From Akkermansiaceae bacterium (GTDB taxonomy: Bacteria; Verrucomicrobiota; Verrucomicrobiia; Verrucomicrobiales; Akkermansiaceae), in NCBI GenBank assembly GCA_021733795.1, contig JAIPKB010000008.1, forward strand, positions 1-59,304: a stretch of DNA of 59,304 nucleotides, read 5' to 3'. The notes under the pieces were generated by a model. That model had not been told where the DNA came from. It was given only the letters and a program-made list of their open reading frames with translations, and did no database searches. Shown piece after piece: positions 36,249-43,711 of the stretch. The position numbers and the translations under genes are program-made. Positions within the stretch are counted from its first letter, which is position 1. The number at the start of each line of letters is the position of its first letter.

Positions 36249-36518
36249 ATGAAACTTCACGTCCGCGCCACTCCCAACGCCCGCAGCGATGCCATCGTCG
36301 GGTGGGAGGATGACCCGCGGGCGGGCCGGGTGCTGCGGGTGAGGATCACCGCGCCGCCGGTGGAAGGCAAGGCCAACACCGCGCTGCGGGAGTTTCTGGC
36401 CAAAACGCTGGGGGTGTCTAAATCCAGTGTGGTTTTGGATAAAGGCGGGTCGTCCCGGTTCAAGACTTTCACCGTGCCGGATGCGGCGGCGGGGCAACTG
36501 GAAACGCCGCTAGGGTGA
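36249..36518 (+). CDS. DUF167 (YggU) family protein
   Basis: An 89-residue protein from ATG 36249 (MKLHVRATPNARSDAIVGWE). The hallmark ITAPPVEGKANTALREFLAK and VVLDKGGSSRFKTFTV match YggU/DUF167, a small alpha/beta fold of unknown function found in most bacteria. The length is typical. Confidence 0.92.
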   Translation: MKLHVRATPNARSDAIVGWEDDPRAGRVLRVRITAPPVEGKANTALREFLAKTLGVSKSSVVLDKGGSSRFKTFTVPDAAAGQLETPLG

Positions 36519-36923
36519 GCGGGAGTGAGCCGGCTTTGGCAGCGTGGACAGCGATAGCCATTGAACCGCAGAGAACCAAAGTCGAAGTTCGCCGGGATCA
36601 CTGTGGTGGAGCTTTTTCCGCCGACACTCATCCATCGTGGCTGGCGCGGCTCGCGCCAGGCCGTCCAGGTGGCGTCTCGCCGCCTGAATTTCGGTCAAGG
36701 AGAGGGCGTAAACATGGTGCCGGGGAGGGCGCAATTGGCGCTCGTAGAGGTCTCGGAGGGGGTTGCGGATGGCGGTGGCGGCATAGGCGGTGAAATCGCC
36801 TTTGGCGGGATCGGGGAGTTGATGGTGGTGGCGGAGCGGGTGGCGGGGTAGGCTGAAGAGCATGTGGGCAAATCGGTGTCAATCCGTGCTTGCACAATCG
36901 TGTAAATATGGGAAAATGCTTTT
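36519..36923. other. Region without a recognised gene
   Basis: Overlapping open frames exist on both strands (for example 36510-36863 minus and 36561-36851 plus). None shows a known motif, a good start or consistent codon use. The minus frame has a faintly protein-like stretch (TAYAATAIRNPLRDLYERQL), perhaps a decayed gene. Confidence 0.4.
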
Positions 36924-37184
36924 GTGCGCACGACAATAGAACTCCCTGATCCCCTGTTCCGCGAAGTGAAAGCCACTGCCGCACGGCAGGGCAAGCGGCT
37001 CAAGGACTACATCGCCGAGGCCCTTGAGGATAAATTGGCCAAGCTGCCGGTTTCTGCCGAGAAACCGTGGATGAAGTTCGCGGGAATCGCCGCCGATGAC
37101 CCCGAAATGGTGGCCGAACTCAAGCGCATCGAGCAAATCGTGGAGGATAATTTCGAGCAAATCGAAGAGGAGGAGTGGCAATGA
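36924..37184 (+). CDS. vapB: VapB-type antitoxin
   Basis: An 86-residue protein from GTG 36924 (MRTTIELPDPLFREVKATAA). The RHH domain (TTIELPDPLFREVK, KRLKDYIAEALEDKL) is followed by an acidic tail (EQIVEDNFEQIEEEEWQ) suited to blocking a PIN active site. Its stop overlaps the vapC ATG as ATGA, so the two are one unit. It is likely to autoregulate the operon through binding upstream. Confidence 0.88.
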   Translation: MRTTIELPDPLFREVKATAARQGKRLKDYIAEALEDKLAKLPVSAEKPWMKFAGIAADDPEMVAELKRIEQIVEDNFEQIEEEEWQ

Positions 37185-37573
37185 TCGTCGATACCAACGG
37201 CCTTTCCGCCTGGTGGCTCAACGAACTGTCCTTCATCCGGCATATCGAACACGCCGATCGCCTGTGCGTTCCGGTTCCCGCGTTGGCGGAATTTCGCTTT
37301 GGCATCCTGAGATCCCGGCTTCGGGAGCGGATGACGGCGTGGCTGGAGGATGCGCTCGCCACCACTACGGTTCTGGTGGTCGACGAAATCACCACCCGCC
37401 ACTATGCGGAGATCCGTCTCCAGCTCACGGCAGGAGGCACCCCCATTCCGATGAACGACCTGTGGATTGCCGCCATCGCCCGCCAGCATAGACTGCCCGT
37501 TCTCAGCCGGGACACCCATTTTGACCATGTTTCCGGACTTACCCGGATCGGGTGGTCAACGGTCATTCAGTGA
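37181..37573 (+). CDS. vapC: VapC-type PIN-domain ribonuclease toxin
   Basis: A 130-residue toxin from ATG 37181. PIN acidic residues are present in order: IVDTNGLSAW (Asp near 5), PALAEFRFGI (Glu), PMNDLWIAAIA (Asp) and LSRDTHFDHV (Asp). The length is normal, so unlike the copy at 22174-22362 this toxin looks intact. It is expected to cleave tRNA or rRNA when free of VapB. The 3' end overlaps the convergent nuoA by 18 bp. Confidence 0.9.
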   Translation: MIVDTNGLSAWWLNELSFIRHIEHADRLCVPVPALAEFRFGILRSRLRERMTAWLEDALATTTVLVVDEITTRHYAEIRLQLTAGGTPIPMNDLWIAAIARQHRLPVLSRDTHFDHVSGLTRIGWSTVIQ

Positions 37574-37975
37574 TTCCAAGCCCACCGCGCCTTGGACCCT
37601 TGGGGTGGCGCGCCAGTCGAGGAGGCCTTTGCTCCAGGCCCAGAGCAGGCCCTCGGCCAGCAGCAGGAGGAAAATCATGGCACCGATGAAAGAGGCGACC
37701 GGGAGCTTGAGGAAGGAGACGGCGAAGGGGATCAGGAAAATGGTTTCCACATCGAACAGCAGGAACAACAGGCCGAACATGTAGTATTTGGAATGGAAGC
37801 GCGTCTGGCGGTCGGCCAGCGGGTTGACGCCGCATTCGTAAAGCGCCTGCTTGTCCTTGCCGGGCTTCAACGGCGTGAAAAAAGTCATCCACACCCGGGC
37901 CAGCACCAGCGCGCCGATCGGGACGGCAAGGGCGACGGCAAAGAAAATCAGGACGGGGAAAAATGGGTGGTTCAT
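37556..37975 (-). CDS. nuoA: NADH-quinone oxidoreductase subunit A (NuoA), isolated gene
   Basis: A 139-residue protein from ATG 37975. Three membrane segments (ILIFFAVALAVPIGALVLAR, MFGLLFLLFDVETIFLIPFA, FIGAMIFLLLLAEGLLWAWS) and the conserved KQALYECGVNPL and FDVETIFLIP motifs identify subunit A of complex I or its relatives. No other nuo gene is adjacent, which is unusual because nuoA normally begins a long operon. It is convergent with vapC and divergent from cydA. Confidence 0.9.
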   Translation of the reverse strand: MNHPFFPVLIFFAVALAVPIGALVLARVWMTFFTPLKPGKDKQALYECGVNPLADRQTRFHSKYYMFGLLFLLFDVETIFLIPFAVSFLKLPVASFIGAMIFLLLLAEGLLWAWSKGLLDWRATPRVQGAVGLESLNDR

Positions 37976-38169
37976 GTCTTGAGGAGAAATTGGGACGCAC
38001 ATCGGTAGCCACCCGGACCCGCCGGGTCGAGCCTTTTTTGGGATTTTGCTGGAATTGGCGGCACCAGGAGATCCTGAAGCGAAATCCGGAGGGTGGGGAA
38101 ATTCTGCTTGCGGGCGGCCAAGCCGGGCTTATGCTCGTTTCGTGACGCGGCATGAGACACCAGCCGAGG

Positions 38170-38195
38170 TTCCGCAACGGGTGGCCGTTGCGGAA
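38170..38195. promoter_or_regulatory. Perfect 11-bp hairpin upstream of cydA
   Basis: TTCCGCAACGG-GTGG-CCGTTGCGGAA ends 58 bp before the cydA start codon. It may act on cydAB expression as an RNA hairpin or operator, or be an unrelated palindromic repeat. No T-run follows, so it is not a standard terminator. Confidence 0.5.
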
Positions 38196-38253
38196 GGGGA
38201 TGCCGGATGCCTACCATCGCTCGGGCGGTCCCTGCGAGCCATGTTTTAAGATC

Positions 38254-39675
38254 ATGAATGTCGAAATTCTCTCCCGCATCCAGTTCGCTTTCACCATCGC
38301 ATTTCACTATATTTTTCCGCCGTTGACCATCGGTCTGGGGCTGCTGCTGGTGATGATGGAAGGCATGTGGCTGCGGACCCGCAACCCGCTCTATCACAAC
38401 ATGGCCCGCTTCTGGACCAAGATTTTCGGGTTGATCTTCGGGCTGGGCGTGGCGACTGGAATCGTGATGGAGTTCGAATTCGGGACCAACTGGGCGACCT
38501 ATTCGCGGTTTGTGGGCGACATTTTCGGCAGCGCGCTGGCGGCGGAGGGGATTTTCGCGTTTTTCCTGGAGTCCGGGTTTCTGGCGATCCTGTTGTTCGG
38601 GTGGGACAAGGTTGGGCCCAAGATGCACTTTTTTGCGACCTGCATGGTGGCCTTGGGTGCGCATTTCAGCGCGGTGTGGATCATCGTGGCCAATTCCTGG
38701 CAGCAAACTCCGGCGGGGTCGCATCTTGAAGTCAACGGTCAGCCGGTGGCCGGACATTTGTTTGACAAGGCGGATCTGGGGCATGCCCGGATGGTGATCG
38801 ATGACTTCTGGGAGGTGGTGTTCAATCCCTCCTCGATGGATCGGCTGGGGCACACCCTGATCGGGGCCTGGCTGGCTGGGGCGTTTTTGGTGATCAGTGT
38901 GGCGGCATACTATCTGATCCGGCGCCGGCATGTGACATTTGCCGCCACCTCGCTGAAATTCGGCATCGCGCTGGCGCTGGTAGCCTCGCTGCTGTCCTTG
39001 GCCACCGGGCATGAGTCGGCCGCCGGCGTGGCCCGCAACCAACCGTCGAAAATGGCGGCGATGGAAGGCCTGTGGCAAACCGGCCCGGCCGCGCCGCTGC
39101 ATCCGTTCGGTTGGGTGGATGTGGCTGGCGGGCGGACAATGGGTCCGGCGATTCCCGCCGGGTTGAGCCTGTTGGTAGGCGGCTCCGCGGACCATGTGGT
39201 CACCGGCTTGAATGATATTCCGCCGGACCTGCGGCCTCCGATCCAAGCGACTTTCCAGTGTTTCCACCTGATGGTCGGGGTGGGGATGACATTGATCGGA
39301 TTGTCGCTGTGGGGCGGGTGGCTGTGGTGGCGCGGGGGGCTGGAAAAGCTCGATGGCAAGGCCACGCGGTGGTTTCTGTGGTTGGCGGTGCCGTCGGTGC
39401 TGTTGCCGCAGATTGCGAATCAGGCTGGTTGGTTTACCGCGGAAATCGGTCGTCAACCGTGGATTGTCTGGGGTTACCTGCGGACCAGCGAAGGGCTTTC
39501 CGCAGTGGTGACGGCCAATCAGGTGCTGGGCTCACTGATCGGTTTCGGCTTGATCTATCTGCTGCTGTTCGTGCTCTTTCTCTTTTTGTTGAACCGCAAG
39601 ATCCAGCACGGTCCGGAGCCGATGGAAGAGAGCCATTCGTTGCCGGAAAACTGGCTCAAACAACACCGTGCCTGA
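38254..39675 (+). CDS. cydA: Cytochrome bd ubiquinol oxidase subunit I
   Basis: A 473-residue integral membrane protein from ATG 38254, beginning [20 protein letters not shown]. It has the high-spin haem ligand His in FHYIFPP (about 18), [19 protein letters not shown], and the quinol-site [18 protein letters not shown]. The short loop before GRQPW indicates the short Q-loop class. Nine or so membrane segments are present. With CydB it reduces oxygen at high affinity with quinol as donor. cydB starts 15 bp downstream. Confidence 0.95.
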   Translation: MNVEILSRIQFAFTIAFHYIFPPLTIGLGLLLVMMEGMWLRTRNPLYHNMARFWTKIFGLIFGLGVATGIVMEFEFGTNWATYSRFVGDIFGSALAAEGIFAFFLESGFLAILLFGWDKVGPKMHFFATCMVALGAHFSAVWIIVANSWQQTPAGSHLEVNGQPVAGHLFDKADLGHARMVIDDFWEVVFNPSSMDRLGHTLIGAWLAGAFLVISVAAYYLIRRRHVTFAATSLKFGIALALVASLLSLATGHESAAGVARNQPSKMAAMEGLWQTGPAAPLHPFGWVDVAGGRTMGPAIPAGLSLLVGGSADHVVTGLNDIPPDLRPPIQATFQCFHLMVGVGMTLIGLSLWGGWLWWRGGLEKLDGKATRWFLWLAVPSVLLPQIANQAGWFTAEIGRQPWIVWGYLRTSEGLSAVVTANQVLGSLIGFGLIYLLLFVLFLFLLNRKIQHGPEPMEESHSLPENWLKQHRA

Positions 39676-39690
39676 CCCCTCCCCGCTGTT

Positions 39691-40707
39691 ATGGACTACA
39701 ATATGTTATGGTTTGTGTTGGTGGGTATCCTGTTCGCGGGATACGCCATGCTGGATGGTTTTGATCTCGGGGTGGGCGCATTGATTCTGCGGATCGACGA
39801 CGATCATGAACGGCGGGTGTTCTACAACGCGATCGGTCCGGTGTGGGATGGCAACGAAGTTTGGCTGGTGACTGGCGGGGGAGCCCTGTTCGCTGCGTTT
39901 CCGCCGGTTTATGCCACGGTATTCTCGGGTTTCTATATGGCGTTCATGCTGTTGTTGTTCGCGTTGATTTTCCGCGCGGTGGCGATCGAGTTCCGCAGCA
40001 AGGAACCCTGGCCCTGGTGGCGGCGCTGGTGGGACCGCGGGTTCTGCGCGGGCAGCACCACCGCCTCGCTGCTGATCGGGGTGGCGATGGGCAACATCGT
40101 CTGGGGGATTCCGCTGGATGCCAATGGGGAGTTCGCGGGCACCTTTCTGGGGTTGTTGCATCCCTACGCGCTGCTGATGGGGGTGACCACGGTGGTGTTG
40201 TTCATGATGCACGGCGCGATCTATCTGCACCTCAAGACCGAGGGAACCCTGCAGGCCAAGGTCCGCAGTTGGATCAATCCGCTGATTATTGCGTTTATCG
40301 TCTGCTTCGCGCTCACCACGCTTGCCACCCTGCTCTATGTGCCGCGGATGGTGCGCATCCTGCAGGCCCAACCGGCGTTGTTCGGAGTGGTGGTGGCGCT
40401 GGTGCTGGTGGTGGCCAATCTGCCACGGGAGATCCACCGCAACCGCGATGCGGCGGCCTTTGTCAGTTCCTGCCTCACCATGCTGTTGCTGATGGCCTTG
40501 TTCGGACTCGGGATGTTCCCCCATCTGGTCTATTCGGTGCCCGATCCCGCGCATTCGCTCACCGCTTACAATGCCTCCTCCACCGGGAAAACCCTGAAAA
40601 TCATGTCGATCATCGCGGCCATCGGCGTGCCCATCGTGCTCGCCTACACCATCAGCGTTTATTATATTTTCCGCGGCAAGGTGAAGGTAGGGAAAGACAG
40701 CTACTAG
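39691..40707 (+). CDS. cydB: Cytochrome bd ubiquinol oxidase subunit II
   Basis: A 338-residue membrane protein starting MDYNMLWFVLVGILFAGYAM. Characteristic residues: LDGFDLGVGAL, IGPVWDGNEVWLVTGGGALFAAFP and FRSKE. CydB stabilises the di-haem core in CydA. It is in one operon with cydA. No cydX-like or cydCD gene follows in the window. Confidence 0.95.
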   Translation: MDYNMLWFVLVGILFAGYAMLDGFDLGVGALILRIDDDHERRVFYNAIGPVWDGNEVWLVTGGGALFAAFPPVYATVFSGFYMAFMLLLFALIFRAVAIEFRSKEPWPWWRRWWDRGFCAGSTTASLLIGVAMGNIVWGIPLDANGEFAGTFLGLLHPYALLMGVTTVVLFMMHGAIYLHLKTEGTLQAKVRSWINPLIIAFIVCFALTTLATLLYVPRMVRILQAQPALFGVVVALVLVVANLPREIHRNRDAAAFVSSCLTMLLLMALFGLGMFPHLVYSVPDPAHSLTAYNASSTGKTLKIMSIIAAIGVPIVLAYTISVYYIFRGKVKVGKDSY

Positions 40708-41015
40708 CCAACATTCAAACGGCGGCTGAATGGATTCCATGTTTCGTGCGGCAGGCGGCTGAGGCGGCCATGTTGATCGATGAGTCGCTGGTCCCTCGGG
40801 AAAGTCATCCTCCGGCGAAGGTGAGAGTGGCGGTGCGCGGGCGGCAACGTCCCACCTTCTCCCCGGACCACGCCCTCCGCCTCGTCCTGTGCACTGCGAC
40901 TGGAAGCACTCAGCCACGGGCAACGTCCCTCCATTCCCGTCCCAGGGGACCAGTCCCGCGGGTGTTCACAACAGCGGGCTTGCCTTCCTCGGTCGGCGCG
41001 GTCATTGTTCCCGCC
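40708..41015 (+). other. Intergenic region with a DUF89-derived scar
   Basis: Bases about 40778-40848 read LIDESLVPRESHPPAKVRVA then VRGRQR. They resemble two separated parts of the DUF89 gene 0.7-1.2 kb downstream (LSDESRVPREIILRR and MTVAVRGRP) joined together. This looks like an internally deleted partial copy. The rest of the region is featureless. Confidence 0.55.
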
Positions 41016-41369
41016 ATGCCGCGTCCGTGTTGTTCCCGTATCATCGCCCGTTTGCCAGATGTCGTCTATTTCAAGCCGGCTGGCATTCCACTGCGCGACC
41101 TGGCGGAGCGCGTGTTGCCGTTGGATGAGTTCGAAGCCTTGCGCTTGGCAGATGTCGATGGTTTGCCACAACTGGAGGCCGCCCGGTTGATGGGCATTTC
41201 CCGCCAGACCTTCAGCCGGATTCTCGGCCGCGCCCGTCACGCCGTGGCCACCAGCCTGACCCAGGGCCTGGCCTTGCGCATCGAAGGCGGCAAGGTGGAA
41301 TTGTCGGCACCGGGAAAAGCCGCCGCTTCGCCGAAGTCAAAGCCCCCTGGCCGCGGGTCGGCACGCTGA
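41016..41369 (+). CDS. DUF134 family predicted DNA-binding protein
   Basis: A 117-residue protein from ATG 41016 (MPRPCCSRIIARLPDVVYFK). The DUF134/UPF0251 pattern is complete: FKPAGIPLRDL, LPLDEFEALRLADVDGLPQL, AARLMGISRQTFSRILGRAR (helix-turn-helix) and VATSLTQGLALRIEGG. The family is often encoded beside NifX/NifB-like metal cofactor proteins, and a fragment of such a gene lies at 42552-42850. It is likely a transcriptional regulator of this small cluster. Confidence 0.9.
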   Translation: MPRPCCSRIIARLPDVVYFKPAGIPLRDLAERVLPLDEFEALRLADVDGLPQLEAARLMGISRQTFSRILGRARHAVATSLTQGLALRIEGGKVELSAPGKAAASPKSKPPGRGSAR

Positions 41370-41384
41370 TGGACGGGTTGGGGC

Positions 41385-42461
41385 GTGAGCATCCCGCTCT
41401 CCATTCCCTACACCGCGATGGAAATGCGCAAACGCGGCCACAGCGCGGCTGCGGTGGACTCCCTGATCTATCAAAATCCGCACGGTTTTCTAATCATGCT
41501 GAGCGATGAGTCGCGGGTCCCTCGGGAAATCATTCTCCGGCGGATTCTGCACGAACTGGCGGACACCGACTGGTCCGGATCACCGCCCGAAGTCTCGCAA
41601 TTGCTCCACCGGATCATCCGCGACGAGACCTCCAACCTCGATCCGTACCGGGAACTCAAAGACCGGATGAACCGGTTGGCGCTGGCGGCCCTGCCCGCAT
41701 GTCGTGATCTCATCGGCACGGCGGCGGACCCACAGGGGGCGGTGCTGCGCATCGCGGTGGCGGGGAATCTCCTGGATGCAGGCGCGAAAGTTCAAATCCA
41801 GCCTGAGGATTTTCCCGGGATGTTGGCAACCTTGTACGACCAACCGCTCGTCGGAGACCTGCAGGAGTTGTTCCGCGCCGCTGCCACCGCCAAGCGCATC
41901 CTTTATTTGGCCGACAACGCGGGGGAGATTGTGTTTGATCGCCTGCTCATCGAGGCCCTCCCGCACGACAGGATGACGGTAGCGGTGCGCGGGCGGCCGG
42001 TGCTCAACGACGCCTTGCTGGAGGATGCCACCCTGGCCGGAATCCCGGAACTGGTGCCGGTGATTGACAATGGTTCCGACGCGCCGGGAACCGTGCTCGG
42101 CGATTGTTCGCCAGAGTTTCTCAAACACTTCCACGGCGCCGACCTCATCATCGCCAAGGGGCAGGGCAACTACGAAACCCTCTCCCAGGTCGCCGCTCCG
42201 ATCTTTTTTCTGTTCACCGTCAAATGCCCGCTGGTCGCCGCCCACATCGGCTCACCGCCTGGCACCCTGGTGGCAAAGCGAACGTCGGCTTCCTCGATGA
42301 AGGCAATGGCGCGGCGGCCGCCGCCTTCGCGGAGAATATCCGCCAGTTCCGAATTCCCGGGTCCGAAGGCATTGCGGGTGAAAACAATCCGGTGTTTGAA
42401 AACAACCGGGATGGGAAAATCGTGGCGGGACATCAAGGCGTGGCTCTCACTGGGGGCATGA
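41385..42461 (+). CDS. DUF89/ARMT1-like phosphatase family protein with altered C-terminus
   Basis: A 358-residue open frame. The body matches DUF89 damage-control phosphatases: CIPYTAMEMRK-like N-terminus with TAMEMRKRG, HRIIRDETSNLDPYRELKDR, ILYLADNAGEIVFDRLLIEA (metal-binding Asp-Asn), AKGQGNYETLSQ and FFLFTVKCPLVAAHIG. Homology ends near TLVAKR (about 42280). The last ~60 codons (TSASSMKAMARRPPPSRRIS onward) are the antisense of a dehydroquinate-synthase-like fragment, so the natural stop has been lost through a DNA junction. The core may still be functional. Confidence 0.8.
   Translation: MSIPLSIPYTAMEMRKRGHSAAAVDSLIYQNPHGFLIMLSDESRVPREIILRRILHELADTDWSGSPPEVSQLLHRIIRDETSNLDPYRELKDRMNRLALAALPACRDLIGTAADPQGAVLRIAVAGNLLDAGAKVQIQPEDFPGMLATLYDQPLVGDLQELFRAAATAKRILYLADNAGEIVFDRLLIEALPHDRMTVAVRGRPVLNDALLEDATLAGIPELVPVIDNGSDAPGTVLGDCSPEFLKHFHGADLIIAKGQGNYETLSQVAAPIFFLFTVKCPLVAAHIGSPPGTLVAKRTSASSMKAMARRPPPSRRISASSEFPGPKALRVKTIRCLKTTGMGKSWRDIKAWLSLGA
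42240..42433 (-). pseudogene. N-terminal fragment of 3-dehydroquinate synthase-like (EboD-type) gene
   Basis: From ATG 42433 leftward: MSRHDFPIPVVFKHRIVFTR, then NAFGPGNSELADILREGGGR and AIAFIEEADVRFATR. It resembles the start of 3-dehydroquinate synthase-like sugar-phosphate cyclases (FTR-x-x-F-x-P-x-N-x-x-L). The enzyme body is missing because sequence beyond about 42280 belongs to DUF89 on the other strand. It is a truncated relic at a rearrangement point. Confidence 0.55.
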
Positions 42462-42551
42462 GCGGCCGGCATCGAGCCAAGCGGCGGACCCGTGCTCGCC
42501 CGGAAGGCCGGGACCGCACGCGCTGTGTTCGTGGGGAAGGGTGCTTTCACT

Positions 42552-42850
42552 TCAATGATGGCATTGGTGTCCGTGCCCGTGCCCATCGCCATGGTCGTGG
42601 TCGTGGTCGTGGTTCCCGCCGTTGCAGCGGGAGTTTTCGCGGTTGCCCCGGGGGAGTTTCCCTTGCAGGCAGGCGACCGCCAGCTCGTTGGGGGTCATTT
42701 CATCCGCTGCAAGGCGGGTTTCGATGCCGGCCTCGGCCAACATGATCAGGGCCCGCTCGCCGATCGCCGATGCCACCACCACCTCCGTGCCGTGTTTGGA
42801 GAGCCATTTCGGCCGGTTGGATCGCTGCGAATCATTGGAGGGCAGGGCGG
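42552..42850 (-). pseudogene. N-terminally truncated NifX/NifB-type iron-molybdenum cofactor domain
   Basis: The frame reads KWLSKHGTEVVVASAIGERA, then IMLAEAGIETRLAADEMTPN and ends with a His-rich tail (HDHDHDHGDGHGHGHQCHH). The last half of a dinitrogenase Fe-Mo-cofactor-type domain is clear (VVVAS-x-IG-x-R-A-x-x-x-L), but the first half and a proper start are missing. The His-rich tail suggests metal binding. Such genes commonly accompany DUF134, which is present upstream. Confidence 0.55.
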
Positions 42851-42852
42851 GG

Positions 42853-43287
42853 TCAGAGACCTGTCATGGAGCCGGTCATGAACTTGGCCGATGCCCGGAC
42901 GATGCGCTGGCAGCCTTGATCGATGGTGGCGGTGCCGCGGAAAAGTCCACGGCGGACGGCCTCGACGCGGGCGGCGATTTCCAACGGGAGAGTCAGGCGG
43001 GCGCTACGGAGGTAACGGATATTCAATTCCACTGTGACTCCGGCGAGTCCCCTGGCGTGCAAGGCGTAAACCATGGCACCATCGACCAAAGCGGCGAGGA
43101 TTCCGCCGTGCAACCGGTCAGGGTAGCTTTGAAACGCGGGCGAGGGTTCCCAACGTGCCGTGGCGCCGCCGTCCAGATCGATTTCGCAGCGCAGGCCTAA
43201 CCCGAAAGGCCGGTCTTGGCCACAGACGAAACAGTTGGGGTGGAACTCGCCCGGTGGCGTTGGACTGGTTGGGGCGGCGGTTTTCAT
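42853..43287 (-). CDS. PaaI-type hotdog-fold thioesterase
   Basis: A 144-residue protein from ATG 43287 (MKTAAPTSPTPPGEFHPNCF). A CFVCGQDRPFGLGL start motif and LHGGILAALVDGAMVYALHA, the hotdog helix with catalytic Asp, place it in the PaaI/YigI-like group. It probably hydrolyses a small acyl-CoA. The in-frame 15-codon extension upstream is not conserved. Confidence 0.85.
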   Translation of the reverse strand: MKTAAPTSPTPPGEFHPNCFVCGQDRPFGLGLRCEIDLDGGATARWEPSPAFQSYPDRLHGGILAALVDGAMVYALHARGLAGVTVELNIRYLRSARLTLPLEIAARVEAVRRGLFRGTATIDQGCQRIVRASAKFMTGSMTGL

Positions 43288-43711
43288 GGTGGTCTCGGCA
43301 AGGCTGCGGCTCAAGGGCAGGGGTGTGATCAACCCCGGAACCCACGTGGTTTAGAGCATATGCCCAGAATTGTCGGTTTGTCAAATCCCGTTTCTGCCGC
43401 ACCAGCACGTCGCGGGTTTGGCTCACGGAGCCGGATCCGCCGGTCCCAACTCTCCCTTCCAATTCAAGAATTGCGGCCTGCCGGGTGTCTTGTTTGGGCG
43501 TATGCGTATTCAGGTGGTGGTTGCCGGTGCTGCCAATCCGCGTCTCACACAGCATCTGCCCGCCCGCTGGATCAGTGCTCCCGCAATTTGTCCAGAAGGC
43601 GCTCAAGGGCGTCCATCTGGGCCTGCCCGGAATCCGCGATGCCGGTGAAAACGGGTCTCCCCAACAATCAAAGAGATGCAGATAGACATCCCCGGCTAAT
43701 CCGCCTTGTCG
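43288..43711. other. Intergenic region, no gene recognised
   Basis: About 420 bp. A short minus-strand scrap (MDALERLLDKLREH then stop, near 43565-43610) resembles the end of a coiled-coil protein but has no start or context. No other feature is visible. Confidence 0.45.

Noticed and set aside
36510..36863. Minus-strand 117-residue frame as a gene
   Set aside because: It overlaps the end of the DUF167 gene, lacks a recognisable family and competes with open frames on the other strand.
42620..43200. Plus-strand 192-codon frame
   Set aside because: It is antisense to the thioesterase and the NifX-like fragment, whose motifs are clear on the minus strand.
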